A stretch of DNA of 64,000 nucleotides from Cranoglanis bouderius (lineage: Eukaryota; Chordata; Actinopteri; Siluriformes; Cranoglanididae): NCBI GenBank assembly GCA_023630585.1, contig CM042553.1, forward strand, positions 20,421,020-20,485,019, read 5' to 3'. Each line of letters begins with the position of its first letter. The first letter of the stretch is position 1. The translations under genes and the position numbers were made by a program. Shown piece by piece: positions 12,161 to 24,604 of this stretch. The notes under the pieces are model-generated. The model was not told the origin of the DNA and searched no databases. It saw only the letters and a program-made list of their open reading frames with translations.

Positions 12161-14099
12161 GTACAGTTGGACAATATCCTATTAAAAACAGACAATGGCA
12201 CTGTATCCATGTAGATTTGTGTTTAGTGAAGCTCTAAGAACAACTGTAGTGAAGGAAATATAAAGATTTCAGTTTGAGCGTAAATGGATTGCTGAGGGCA
12301 ACCATGAATAAGCAATGCCCATAAACATTTTATTTCTCACCCCCTCTCTCTCTCTCTCTCTTGCATGCTCAGTGTTGCTGTGAGGCAGATTGAATAAACT
12401 AACTATAACGGGGGTGCCAGCACAATCATTTACTCAAATGAAATAATTAGGAGAGGCAGCGATGAGAGCTCAGGCTTCAATCTGTGAAAGTTCTTCCATG
12501 CCTCTTTATTGAGTCAGCGGCATGTTCCCATTTACTTGCTCACTCACTCAGTTTCTCTCTGTCTCTCTCTCTCTCTCTCCTCTCTTTCTCTCATTTCTCA
12601 CATGACTCCTTTTCAGCACTAAAATTCCATTGAACACAAGAGCATAGGGTTCATGCATTGCTTTTTATCACACACACACATGCAGAGAGCAAGCAATAAA
12701 ACGTTTCACTTGAGCAAAAAAATTATAGGACTGTTTAAGTGAGGAGTGTGAAGAGGTCAGCTGGCCAGTAAAGGGCCATTCACACCAAATATTCACCGGG
12801 CAGCTGGATACCAGGCCAAGCCAACTGGTAAAAGTACAGGCTAAAGTAAATGGACGGTTGTTTGGATGAACAGCTCCGGAGAAGACATACACCCTATAAT
12901 TTAACAAAAGCAAAGAGCCTGCAGACTTGCTTCAGTGGATCAACATGCTGTCATAGGATAGAAGATTTAGACCCACTTACTCTTAATGTCGAACTACACA
13001 AGTATAGCCCCAATTTCCCATTGTAGACTAATTGATTGTTTCAAGCATGGCTGAAATTCTCTAGGATGAATCTTTAGTGTGAGCACCTCCATGACAAGGA
13101 GCAGGAACAGCGCTGAGAAACAGCCAATGAGAGCCCAAGAGGTAATAACAGCAGATCCCTGAATCCAGTTTATCATCCAGCTATTTGTGTAGAAGTGCGA
13201 GGGCAAAATATAAACACAATAATATTGCTCCTATTAGAAATTATTTGGCATGTCATACCAAAATGGTTGTCAGGAACATCTAAAAAAAACAAAACAAACA
13301 CAACATGATTCCTGACAACACAGTATGAAAACAGCTATGTTTGTTTTCAGTATACCTCCAGTTCTCTTTGCAGAACAGGCAGTCCTCGCTGCACACATCT
13401 TCCCTTTTTCTCCTGTTTCCATACTTTTGTCTAGTGCAGATAGACAATGGACAGTTCTCACGCTTATTTCTGTGAGAAAGCGAGATGTTGTTTGGCAGGG
13501 TGAAAGATCATGCACTGTGTGAGCCTTGTCTGTGATCGCTTGTGTACTGTGCGATAAAAGTCGTGTGAACAGTGCAGTGATTCTGAGATTGTGAAAGTTG
13601 TGTAGGGACCAGAGTTAGTCTACATATTTTGCTTCCTTCCAGCTCTACCAGGTATTCAGTGCCCTTGATTGCCCTTGAGTCCAGTGGATTAAGGCTGAAA
13701 CCTTGTATCTTGTAGGTAGTATGCTAGTGTGTTAGGGAGGTGGCTAGCATTAATGGTAGGTGCAAAGAATAATCACATAATAAGGTTTTAATTTGGATGG
13801 AAATGTATTAATCTTTCATTGTGAATTAGCAAATGTTACCTTACTTATTTTAAAAGTAAGCTCAATATTTGAGACTTCGCATTGTCGCTCTGTGGAGACG
13901 ACTGGTCTGGGGTCCCTGAGGACTGGATAGGGAAAACCTGGTTTAGGTACCTGCCAGCCTCTGTGTGTGTGTGTGTGTGTGTGTGTGTCTCAGGCACAGT
14001 GAGAGGAAAATGAATAATGGGTAGTCATTGGCTAAGCTTGGCTGGTCTGCCCCGCAGTATCCCCCCCCCCCCCCAACCCCCCGAAAGATGGGGACAGAG

Positions 14100-14300
14100 G
14101 GATTAATAGCTTGTTACTGAGTGCCTATTATGCCATTCCACTCCATGTGCAGCAATGACGCCCGTCAAAAGCCATGCGGTCTTCTTAAAGAGCCTTAATC
14201 GAGGAGAATGATGCGTCTCATCAGATGCATATTATCAAGGCTGAGTTTAAATGTCAAGATTAAGATCACTGAACTCGTTATGGTGAGTTTTAAAGTGAAG
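14100..14300. promoter_or_regulatory. candidate conserved noncoding stretch
   Basis: Unique, repeat-free sequence with GGATTAATAGC, GCCTTAATCGAGG and ATGATGCGTCTCATCAGATGC. No coding frame. The call rests only on composition and TAAT-type motifs. Confidence 0.2.
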
Positions 14301-15769
14301 CGTCACAGACGGTGGTCAAATCAAAAGCCATTACACAGGAACCAGTAAATAATGTTAACTACAACACAAAGGTTTGTTTGTTGAACATTGTAATCAAACA
14401 TTGTCATTAGTGCCGTCTGATTAGGGACATACATCAGAGTAACGCAGCTGAGACATTACATTATAATAAATATAATTACAGACCGGCCACTAATGAAGGC
14501 ATAGATCAGTGTGTGACAGCAGCTCATCAGACGGTGGGGTTCCGACAGTGGAGATGGGACTCGCAGTCAGACAGAGCGATAGCATGTAATCAGACATAGC
14601 TCAGCTCGGACAGCTCATCCAGCCCCAACTATCAGTCCAATTCCCGCAACAGCTAAAACACCAGTCTCGTTTAAAATTCCTAATGATTAGCATAGAGGCA
14701 CATTAAAAGTCTTAGGTTTAATGGTAAGGGCAGTGACGGCTGAACGTGGGGCTATTAGTATTATGAAACCATTAGAGCTGACCTTATGGCGTTGTAGATA
14801 TAAGCATAAAACTATTATGTGTGAGACTATTAAACTGTTATTTACATCATGGGTTAGAAAGAAATCAGCCCCAGCCTCTACTTCATACTGTATGTGTATT
14901 TTTTCAGACAACCATTGGTGGTGCTACTGTTCTCGGTAAAAAGTGTTTTTTTTTTTTTTGGTTTGTTTGTTTGTTTTTAAATCCACTTCAAGTTATTTGT
15001 TAACAGCAAATAAGATGACGTGGAAGCCAAACATCTTTTTTTAATTTAACTTTCTTAATTTCATTTCTTGTCAAAGAAAGAATAAAAAACGAAACGATGC
15101 GCACCACCAACATCCAGCCTACCAATCAGGACAAGGAAATTAGTCTACTCACTAGTCCATCATGTTCAGGTGTTCTAGCCTGGGCACAGGTGCAGAACGT
15201 ATTCTAACATCGGAGTTAACTGTGCATTAACATTTGCAGAAAAATGGCGTTTTAAAAAAATCAATAAAATATGCAATTTGGAGAGGAGTGCCCAAAATTT
15301 GCATACAGAAGTACCTTTGATGTTGACTTCTTTAGGATTTGTTTTACTTTTAATACCCCAGTGTTGCAGTATTGTGGTTATTCGCTCGGGATGGGAGGAA
15401 AAAAGAAAAAATTAAAATGAGTCATCAGGGTCACTTTACAATCAGACTTTGTCCTGGCTTAGCATCCTCACTCTAATTGCACTTTTCATTTCTTCATTCT
15501 TATCCACACTCATTAATCTCTTCACAGCACCAAATCTATGGTAATTACAATCACGAACCTCATGCTTCTCTCCACAAAAACCACATCCTCTTGTCTCCTC
15601 TCACTCGGTCCACCTCTTAGCCCCTTTCATCGTAAAATGCTCCTCTCCAGAGCCACAAGTCAAATGCTCTTTTATTTTGCTTGAGCACTTTGTCTCCCTC
15701 GTCGCCCTGTCACTGCTCCCTCGCCCTGCTCTCAAACTTAGCGCAAAAAAGTTCTTCAGAAAGATTAAC

Positions 15770-15920
15770 TGTGCCGGATTAGGAGGGTTAATTAATAGTT
15801 CTTGCCAGCTCATTGTTTTGCGTTGGCGCCGCGAGAAGCCGCCCAAGAGAGTCGATGCGGCATTAAATCAATTTCATGGCCCTTTTATTACCGGCGCGAT
15901 AAAGCCAACATTTCGATTTT
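15770..15920. promoter_or_regulatory. candidate conserved noncoding stretch
   Basis: Has TTAATTAAT (15788-15796), GGCATTAAATCAATTTC and CpG-rich GTTGGCGCCGCGAGAAG within 150 bp. The overlapping open frames on both strands here (15601-16331) share no family resemblance and I treat them as chance. Confidence 0.22.
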
Positions 15921-18396
15921 AGTTTATTTTTTCCTTTCTCCTTCCCACTGTTGTTTTTGCCCCTGCTGTCATCTGAAGCTGCACTTGGACAGACGGCAGG
16001 ACTCCAGGGAGGACACAAGGACACATCTGCTTACTGCCTCGGCCATGGGTCTCGGGAGAGCGTCCCAAACTATATGCCAGGGTTCCTCGTGGGCCTGGAG
16101 CTACACTCTGTTTCAGGTCGAGAGAGGGGAAGAGGAGCTGATCACGCCACAGAGCAAACATGTTTCATGCCCAGTGCAGCACAAACCCTGCAGCTGCCAG
16201 TCTGCCAAAACCGAACCCACGCTCCGATAAGATCAAAACTAGCACGAAGGAAAATGCGTAAGCAAAGATTCCACCAAGAAAGCTGTCGAAAGAGTATCCA
16301 GCTTTTTAAACATCTGGCCTGCTGCCAATAATTGTTGTCTCCTTCAGCGTGAGTTCTCTTTGGTGGATGCTGATGATGATGTTGTTCAGGTTGATTAAAG
16401 ACAGTGTGATGAGAAATTTGATGCTAGGTGCTCAGTGACACTCAATGATGGCTCATCCAAAAGAATTTACATAACGTAGTTTCCCTCTTACTACAAGTCA
16501 GTCAAGATGTGTTTGGTGACCAAAGTTTGCTTCACTGCACTTGCTAATGTTGCTTATAACTACCTTGTTTACTAGCAGGTAAATTTCAAGTGTAAAAATA
16601 GAATCGGACACTCACCTCAAACTGTGACTTCTGACACACACGACAAGCTAGTAGCAACAATAAAATACAAGCTGGAATCAGTGCTATTCCCCAGCGCAGT
16701 TTCATTCCAAGCCAACATCAGACTCTGGTAGTTTGAAGGCAGATTATTATAATAACATACTATTTTATGAAACTATCCATTTGTGAATCACATTACTGAG
16801 TCAAACAGTGCCTTTTCAGAAAAATAGTGTGATGATTTAAACATGCAGTTTGCACTAAACTGGTAGTAATATGCGTTCTGTATTTGTTTAGATAAGGGTA
16901 AATTAATGTACATTTCATTTTTTGGCAACTATTGCCGTAATAGTAGCCTCTCTCGTGCCTGGTTCCTTCTAGTTGCGTCTTCAAGCTCTGTATCTGCCTA
17001 CTCCATCCTTTCTTTTCCGCAGCACCTGCTGAGGAACGAAGGACTACAAGTCGTACACATTCAGTCGGAATTGAAGTGAGGAATGAACTTGTTCTTTCGG
17101 TCAGCTCTAACACTTAGATCACTTACAGGCTTATGCAATTATACAGTGCACTGGAATGTTAAATTAGCAACCGGGAATCGAGGGCTGCCATTAAGAGGCA
17201 GATAGTTGTGAGCACAACACGGGAAAACCAGAAAGCAGTCGATTCCAGTCGAATCCTGAGGCCCTGAAACAGCAAATCTGCCAGTGAGCGGGGCTAAACT
17301 TCACAAGCTGCAGCGCCAGCGCTCATAAAAAGAGGATCAAGCTGTAAATACAGCTAAGACTCCCGGGCCAAATCAGCCAGCACTCAGCCCGCTCCTCCGT
17401 TCTTCAGCCTGCAGGGTCGTGGGAAATAGAAAGCTTACACCCCTCTCTGTCATATTTGTAAAGAAAACGGTACGAAAAAGATAACCGTAAAGAGAAAGAA
17501 AATCATGACAAATAAGAACAGTCAAGGGGAGAACAGCTATTGCGATCTTTTCATCTGTGGATTGACAGCTAGCCGATTGTTGGGGCGTTCTGCCGTGAGC
17601 TGGCGGCGTTTGTTGTTTTCAGACGGGCTTGGCAGAGTGCTATCAAAGCCCTGAATCGAAGTGAGTGGCCCCGAGCCCAGGTGCCTCTTTACTCAGTACA
17701 GAGCTCATCTTCACACACACACATACACACACAAATTCCACCCAAAGGAGAACTTGTGGAAGCGAGATGTGAGCTTTTGGGAAAGCGTGATTCTTAAGAT
17801 GCACTTGAGGATCCTTGAGGGAACAAGTCGATGAAAAATCAACTTTATAAATTTTCCCCTGATGCAGTTCCCTGATCAGCCAAGGCATGCTCGGTGTTTC
17901 TCAGTATTACACTACAGCTATGATGCTATTACAGACAATAAGTAAAATCATTTGTGTAAATATGAGCGTTGAACCATGTTTAGATCTTTAGTGATGTAAC
18001 AGGGGCACTGATGTGACTTAACTATATATGTGGAAAAAAAAAACAAACTTCACAATGTAGCTGAACACTGGAATGATTTGTGGGCTTAGACTACCACAGT
18101 CAGTTATTTATTATTTATTTATTTATTTATTTTAACTTGGCGCAAATTGGCATCATACCACCTCCATGGTCCATGCCACCAATTTTGTAGGTGCAAGTTG
18201 TGTGGATAATAATAATAATAATAATAATAATAATATACAGACATTATTACAGGTACAGATATAGATATACAATACTACATTAACAGTGTATCTCTACTAC
18301 AAAACTAATGTATTCTGTAACTTTCATTATGTCCAAAATACGGCACATGGCTGAATGGTTTGACTCGTGTAATACGGAGATCTTTTCTGTCATTTA

Positions 18397-18593
18397 TATT
18401 TACATTTACGGCATTTGGCAGACACCCTTATCCAGAGCGACTTACATTTATTTATTTCATTTATACATCTGAGCAATTGAGGGTTAAGGGCCTTGCTCAA
18501 GGGCCCAACAGTGGTGGCTTGGCAGAGCTGGGATATGAACTCACGACCTTCAGATCAGTAGCCCAACGCCTTAAGCACTGAGCTACCACTGCC
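18397..18593 (+). repeat. teleost SINE/LINE-tail interspersed repeat
   Basis: About 197 bp reading TTACGGCATTTGGCAGACAC, TTATCCAGAGCGACTTAC, GCCTTGCTCAAGGGCCCAAC, then GAACTCACGACCTTCAG and AAGCACTGAGCTACCACTGC. This is the widespread fish repeat whose core (TTTGGCAGACGCTTTTATCC) forms the conserved 3' part of V-SINE-like families. It has no A/B-box tRNA head here. Related tails occur at 56700-56760 and 63845-63905. Confidence 0.7.
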
Positions 18594-18879
18594 CTGACTG
18601 TCACCATCTGGATTTTATACAAAGAAGTTCTATAAAGTTAAATAAAGGAGCTCTGTAGGACAGGCTTTTCTCTGATGAGTACACACACTTGAGCCACTGT
18701 TTAAAAGGGGTGAGCTGGAGAAAAGTTTCCCAGAAATACACGCCATTGTTCTTTCCCGTGCATTAGCAGCACTTCAGACAGCCGTGTTGCATTCATTTTC
18801 GCCCGCTCTGTAATGGCATGTCATTTTGTATATGAAAGCGTATGACAGGCACAGTCTCACAAGCCTAACTAGAGTCTGA

Positions 18880-19320
18880 ACTCATCAGCGGCGCAGGACT
18901 GAAAGTACAGAGCCGAGGTGTAATTTATGACGCATTAGCACACACTTACACAGCTGGATACACACGGGGGCGGCGCTCTGAGCTTCTGTGCCCTGCACGG
19001 GTAATAAGGCTATTGTAACACTGTGATGTATGGCTTTGGCCCGCATTACTCGCTCATTACCGTTCTGCCGGACGTATTTTATGGAGGTGACTAACTCGCC
19101 CCCGGTCGTCTCCATGAGAGCCGTATTCGCACGTATCATAAAACATCAGAACTTTGCGTGTCTCTCAGACCATGCTGGGGCCACGGCGTCTCTGGAAGCA
19201 GCCGAGCAAGTAGAAAGGCGTCCGCAAAAATAAATAATTTCTCACGGCGCCGCCACAAATAGCCGGGTTACTGTGAGTCTGACCTGTGGCTAATGGAAGA
19301 CTTGTCACACCGTCAAGGTT
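18880..19320. promoter_or_regulatory. CpG-richer unique stretch, candidate regulatory
   Basis: Contains GCGGCGCAGGACTG, GGGGGCGGCGCTCTG and CACGGCGCCGCCACAAATAG in an otherwise AT-rich intron. There are short open frames on both strands (19030-19233, 19139-18885) but no recognisable protein. A possible CpG-bearing enhancer or minor promoter. Confidence 0.2.
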
Positions 19321-20195
19321 ACGGCTTGCTTTTTTCTCTACGCCTCCCCTTTCCTCTTTTTTTGCTGTCTTGGAGGCCCTTGGATGAAGAGTCCTGACCC
19401 GTATGGTCCTCTGTAAAAGCCTCCCTCTATCAAAGCGTCGGGAAAAAAATATCCGACAGGTCTGAAAGTCAGGAGGAATAGATGTTCCTTAGAAACCACT
19501 GCCTGATCTCCACTGATCCTCTGTCTGTATCCTCAGACCAGACTGATCCAGGATCAGTGGGCACCCTGGGAATCGTTTTCCCTCCGAGGATATCTCAAAA
19601 TCAAAGAACGGCGAGAGAAAGCAGGAAGAGACTCCACCCTCTTCGCAAGATGCCAGCCTTGTTAGCCCGAAGTGCCGCTATTAATTAGCGGGGCCACCGC
19701 GGCCTCCCACTCGTTAGCACCAGAGTAAACACTCCTAATTTGTAATGCATTTTAATGGCCTTCTCCAAAACACTCAAGAAACGACTGTGGGGGTTTTAAA
19801 AGAAAACACACAAACACAAACCCACAGCAAACTGAGATGGAGAGGGAGATGAAAGCAAGAGCTTGGTCAAACAGACTCGATCTCTTCCTGCGCAACACGG
19901 AGATGAACGGCAGCTGAAGGAAATCCGTGTGCGTACAAGGTTACTGCCGGAGTTTAAGCTGGTTTTACGGCTCACTATTACATCTTTACTGCCACTCAAT
20001 CCAAAGCAAAGAGCCTTCATTATACATGGAGAGAAATACACTGGTGTGGTGATGTGCGCTCCGGGCTGAACCACTGTGAGTACAGCCAGGAAGCATGGGA
20101 GACCGAGGAGGGAAAAACAGAGAGAGGACGAAAAGAAAATAGGACATCACATTCAGAAGCTTTAAAGATGAACACACAATCTCAAGGGGTGAAAG

Positions 20196-20331
20196 ATTCA
20201 TTCATCTTCTAGAGTCTATCCCCGGGTGTGAGATGGGAATAAACCCTGAATGGGACACCAGTCCATCACACATTCACATCGAGGGGCAATTTAGTACAGG
20301 CAATCTACATACCGGCATGTTTTTGGGAGGT
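20196..20331 (+). repeat. common teleost interspersed repeat (CATTCATCTTC family)
   Basis: ATTCATTCATCTTC, GGACACCAGTCCATCACACA and GGCAATTTAGTACAGGC, then ACCGGCATGTTTTTGGGAGG, correspond to a very abundant fish repeat. The copy is shortened in the middle. Confidence 0.6.
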
Positions 20332-20660
20332 TAAAAAGGTTCAAAAGGTCACGACTTCCTGCATTTATAAGTTAAAGTGTTCTGTATGCAGCAGTTAGTA
20401 GCATGCCAGCAATATATTCTTGTTCTTCTGCTGACTGGAACATCTGTAAAATTGTGCTTGTTCACATTTTTATAAATAATTTCTTTAGTGTTAATGACAT
20501 CATTCCCTGATCTCCACTATGTATGGAAGGAAAACACTTTGGGGGCACGCTGCATGAGCATACGGCCCAACGTGAAGCGTCCTGAAGTGTTTTATTCCTC
20601 TTATACCACAACAATTACAATTTATCATTTATTAATTTATTAAGCTCATGCTTTTAACCC

Positions 20661-20686
20661 TTTTTTTTTTTTTTTTTTTTTTTTTT
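20661..20686. repeat. poly(T) run
   Basis: 26 T residues, about 185 bp from the Tc1-like insertion; no retroelement body seen beside it. Confidence 0.9.
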
Positions 20687-20872
20687 AAACGTATAACGTT
20701 ATGGAACATCCAAGAAACAAGTCAGTTCCTGTTATCACTTACGTTATAGCAGCTACAAACAGTCATACCATCACCAAAGGTAAAAAAACAAAAAAACAAA
20801 ACAAACCCAAAGCTTGTAATGTTCCAGAGAAAACAGAAATTCTTCCATCCATAAGACTTTCCCGGAGTTCTA

Positions 20873-21072
20873 CAGGTGCATCTCAATAAATTAGAATGTC
20901 GTGGAAAAGTTCATTTATTTCAGTAATTCAACTCAAATCGTGAAACTCATGTATTAAATAAATTCAATGCCACAGACTGAAGTAGTTTAAGTCTTTGGTT
21001 CTTTTAATTGTGATGATTTTGGCTCACATTTAACAAAAACCCACCAATTCACTATCTCAACAAATTAGAATA
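20873..21072 (+). repeat. left terminal inverted repeat of Tc1-like element
   Basis: The 200-bp outer repeat begins CAGGTGCATC after TA. It pairs with 22180-22379 in reverse complement with few mismatches, for example GTCGTGG against GTTGTGG. Confidence 0.93.
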
Positions 21073-21151
21073 CTTCATAAGACCAATAAAAAAAACATTT
21101 TTAGTGAATTGTTGGCCTTCTGGAAAGTATGTTCATTTACTGTACATGTAC

Positions 21152-22117
21152 TCAATACTTGGTAGGGGCTCCTTTTGCTTTAATTACTGCCTCAATTCGG
21201 CGTGGCATGGAGGTGATCAGTTTGTGGCACTGCTGAGGTGGTATGGAAGCCCAGGTTTCTTTGACAGTGGCCTTCAGCTCATCTGCATTTTTTGGTCTCC
21301 TGTTTCTCATTTTCCTCTTGACAATACCCCATAGATTCTCTATGGGGTTCAGGTCTGATGAGTTTGCTGGCCAGTCAAGCACACCAACACCATGGTCATT
21401 TAACCAACTTTTGGTGCTTTTGGCAGAGTGGGCAGGTGCCAAATCCTGCTGGAAAATGAAATCAGCATCTTCAAAAAGCTGGTCAGCAGAAGGAAGCATG
21501 AAGTGCTCCAAAATTTCTTGGTAAATGGATGCAGTGACTTTGGTTTTCAAAAAACACAATGGACCAACACCAGCAGATGACATTGCACCCCAAATCATCA
21601 CAGACTGTGGAAACTGAACACTGGACTTCAAGCAACTTGGGCTATGAGCTTCTCCACCCTTCCTCCAGACTCTAGGACCTTGGTTTCCAAATGAAATACA
21701 AAACTTGCTCTCATCTGAAAAAAGGACTTTGGACCACTGGGCAACAGTCCAGTTCTTCTTCTCCTTAGTCCAGGTAAGACGCCTCTGACGTTGTCTGTGG
21801 TTCAGGAGTGGCTTAACAAGAGGAATACGACAACTGTCGCCAAATTCCTTGACATGTCTGTGTGTGGTGGCTCTTGATGCCTTGACCCCAGCCTCAGTCC
21901 ATTCCTTGTGAAGTTCACTCAAATTCTTGAATCGATTTTGCCTGACAATCCTCATAAGGCTGCGGTTCTCTCGGTTGGTTGTGCATCTTTTTCTTCCACA
22001 CTTTTTCCTTCCACTCAACTTTCTGTTAACATGCTTGGATACAGCACTCTGTGAACAGCCAGCTTCTTTGGCAATGAATGTTTGTGGCTTACCTAGTGAA
22101 CCAAACTGAGAGACCAT
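21152..22117 (-). CDS. Tc1-like DD34E transposase
   Basis: A 321-residue cut-and-paste transposase of the IS630/Tc1/mariner superfamily that excises and inserts DNA at TA. The N-terminal paired-like helix-turn-helix region is at about residues 10-95 (PQTFIAKEAGCSQSAVSKHV, then a GRKKCGRKR GRPR-type hook). Catalytic residues are visible: D135 in FSDESKF, D225 in FQQDLAPAH and E260 in DLNPIENLW. There are 34 residues between D225 and E260, so it is DD34E. Length is near the usual 330-345, slightly short at the N terminus, where ATG at 22117 is the first in-frame start. There are no internal stops or frameshifts. It could be functional, but substitutions such as SSDLNP for the usual SPDLNP may weaken it. 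Confidence 0.95.
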   Translation of the reverse strand: MVSQFGSLGKPQTFIAKEAGCSQSAVSKHVNRKLSGRKKCGRKRCTTNRENRSLMRIVRQNRFKNLSELHKEWTEAGVKASRATTHRHVKEFGDSCRIPLVKPLLNHRQRQRRLTWTKEKKNWTVAQWSKVLFSDESKFCISFGNQGPRVWRKGGEAHSPSCLKSSVQFPQSVMIWGAMSSAGVGPLCFLKTKVTASIYQEILEHFMLPSADQLFEDADFIFQQDLAPAHSAKSTKSWLNDHGVGVLDWPANSSDLNPIENLWGIVKRKMRNRRPKNADELKATVKETWASIPPQQCHKLITSMPRRIEAVIKAKGAPTKY

Positions 22118-22179
22118 TTTGAAGGCTCAGGAAACCTTTGCAGGTGTTTTGAGTTGATTAGCTGATTGGCATGTCACCA

Positions 22180-22379
22180 TATTCTAATTTGTTGAGATAG
22201 TGAATTGGTGGGTTTTTGTTAAATGTAAACCAAAATCATCACAATTAAAAGAACCAAAGACTTAAACTACTTCAGTCTGTGGCATTGAATTTATTTAATA
22301 CATGAGTTTCACAATTTGAGTTGAATTACTGAAATAAATGAACTTTTCCACAACATTCTAATTTATTGAGATGCACCTG
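22180..22379 (-). repeat. right terminal inverted repeat of Tc1-like element
   Basis: Reverse complement of 20873-21072, ending GATGCACCTG before TA at 22380-22381. Confidence 0.93.
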
Positions 22380-22691
22380 TATATATCGCACCACAGCTCT
22401 GTGGTCGGTCATCTGAAACGTCAGTCATATAATCAGTCTAACTCTGGTTACAGTAGCCTGTTCTTGGCTGTGTGACCAAACGCACCAGACTCTCTAGCGG
22501 TATCTGAATATCTGACTCGCGAGATTACTGAGTGCAGCAATACTATAAAAAGTTTATTCACTCGGCTCATTTTCTCTAATGAACACGATCATGCTTAATC
22601 ATATTTATATTACAGAGATGATTAAAAAATTTCTGGTGTAATCTAAAACAAAAATGAGATTTGAGTCACTGTCTCATTCTCTACGTCTCTT

Positions 22692-22695
<4 letters not shown>

Positions 22696-22757
<62 letters not shown>
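22696..22757. repeat. (CA)31 microsatellite
   Basis: Uninterrupted CA repeat of 62 bp. Confidence 0.95.
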
Positions 22758-22763
<6 letters not shown>

Positions 22764-23123
22764 TCTTTTAGGGCTCCATTTATATCAATATTGTTTATTT
22801 TCATCATTAACGAGATGATGAGAAGATGAATTGGGGATTTTAAAAAATGTTACAGCTGAACTGATGGCTTCAGGCAATGCTTCACAACACTGCTAATTAC
22901 TGAACTCAACACAAGGGTTAAATATGACTTCTAATCCTCAAATATCAAGACTTATTGATTTCTGATTAATGACTATTTCATGCTCTCCTTTTAGAGCACT
23001 TCATCAACAGCACACACACACACACACACACTCCTATGTGCTTATTAAAGCCTTTAAGTACCTCACATCCAAATGTGTAATTGAGGTTGTGAGAGGTGGG
23101 AGTTGACCATGCTAAGGGGCCAC

Positions 23124-23130
<7 letters not shown>

Positions 23131-23186
<56 letters not shown>
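23131..23186. repeat. (CT)n(CA)n compound microsatellite
   Basis: CT units followed directly by CA units, adjoining the LINE 3' fragment. Confidence 0.95.
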
Positions 23187-23189
<3 letters not shown>

Positions 23190-23190
<1 letters not shown>

Positions 23191-23395
23191 GGTATTGTCT
23201 CCAGAACCTATCCTCCATTTCCTTGTTTAAATCACAGTTAAAATTCTTTCTCTTTTCCCAACACTACCACTCTACTTCTGATGCCTGACCAGGAATTTCT
23301 CAGTCTGAATGTTCAGTTGCTGTGTGTTTCTGATTGTAAAGTGTCCTCGAGCTATGGAAGGGCGCTACATAAATAAAACTTATTATTATTATTTT
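23190..23395 (+). mobile_element. 3' end of a non-LTR retrotransposon
   Basis: Translation of 23201-23285 gives LQNLSSISLFKSQLKFFLF then a stop, the typical C terminus of L2/CR1-type ORF2 proteins (FKSxLKTxLF). A short 3' UTR follows with GAAGGGCGCTACATAAATAA and a (TTA)n tail at about 23380-23395. The 5' truncation at a CT/CA microsatellite (23131-23186) is normal for reverse-transcribed insertions. Confidence 0.65.
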
Positions 23396-24240
23396 ATTAT
23401 ATGCATTATATGCATTATTCTATGACCCTGAAGCGTGTGATCATCACTTATGCACGTATGTGCATGAACATGTGTCTATGTGTACTACAGAAGGCAGCCA
23501 GGAACAACTGTATTGGATCAGCAGTTAACTGAAATGAATGGAATGGTTACTTGTTTAACTGAATCATTCGTATGCTGTGTGTCGAGATGTGTATCATATT
23601 GTATAGACTGAAAGACGAGGGATTCACTCCGAGTGCATAATGTGTGGCTCAAATAAGGGAAACCCCCCCCCGCTTATTTTCGGGTTGCTCCAGCTCCAGC
23701 CTGTACTCATACCGTCTCTGCATCACAGGTCAAGTGTAAAACCGAACACACCCATTAAAGAATATGTTTGTGCCAAGTAGAAAATCGTGTAAATTTCACT
23801 TTCCGCTGAACCCTTCTCTTAGTTTTGAAACTTTTTATTGGATGTGACTGATAATTCTTAATTTAACGTCTGTTTACAGAAGATCTGATGATGGCTGTCG
23901 CTGTCATTAGACACCAACATGCGCGGTCATTAGGAATGTCACTATGGATTAAGGTGATGGTTAAGGTCATGATCGGGGCGTCTCGGGTTCAGACCGAATG
24001 TTCTCATGCTGCGATCGGAGCGAGTTCATTATTTCAGGTCTGGTTAAAGCTCTCGCGTACACCCACGTCAGCCGAGAGGCGAGCAGGAGAACAGCGGAGT
24101 GAGACGGGAGAACGAGAATGAAGGAGCCGTTTCGTTTCGGGCCGAGCCGTAAAAGCCGAGCTCTTCACCGACATTTCTTCCTTCCAGATGGCCAATTTCC
24201 ATAATGACAGCGCAGCACTTCACACTGTCCAAATAAGAGT

Positions 24241-24275
<35 letters not shown>

Positions 24276-24472
24276 TGCACGGGCCGCTCCTGTTCACGAT
24301 GAAGAGGAGGAGAGGTTATGCATTCTGTGCCCTCTGAGCAAGTGAATAAGTTACAGAAGGCATAAGTGTATGTGTGTGTTCATGGCTATGACCTCTGTGC
24401 CACAGTAAAACGATCCTCACTGACTTTCACCTCTTGCCTTTGTGTGCTGTTACTCTGTTTACTGTCAGTGTC

Positions 24473-24506
<34 letters not shown>

Positions 24507-24519
24507 TAGAGAGAGAGAG

Positions 24520-24570
<51 letters not shown>

Positions 24571-24604
24571 GACAGACAGAGAGACAGACAGAGAGACAGA
24601 GAGA
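24473..24604. repeat. (GA)n complex purine tract
   Basis: About 130 bp of GA with CAGA and TAGA interruptions. A long purine/pyrimidine-asymmetric run, pyrimidine-rich on the msi2 transcript strand. Confidence 0.95.

Larger units (their letters stand above)
20873..22379 (-). mobile_element. Tc1-like DNA transposon, apparently complete
   Basis: A 1507-bp element bounded by target-site TA on both sides (20871-20872 and 22380-22381). It has long terminal inverted repeats of about 200 bp (20873-21072 and 22180-22379) starting CAGGTGCATCTCAATAAATT and differing at only a few positions. The single open frame between them encodes a DD34E transposase on the minus strand. Intact TA duplications, nearly matched TIRs and an unbroken ORF suggest a recent insertion into the msi2 intron, antiparallel to the numbering and sense to the gene. 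Confidence 0.96.

Noticed and set aside
15802..16230. 142-codon plus-strand frame as a gene
   Set aside because: No family resemblance, no start context or splice support; kept only as a weak finding.
20661..20686. Poly(T) as the tail of a processed pseudogene or SINE
   Set aside because: No retrogene or SINE body adjoins it on either side.
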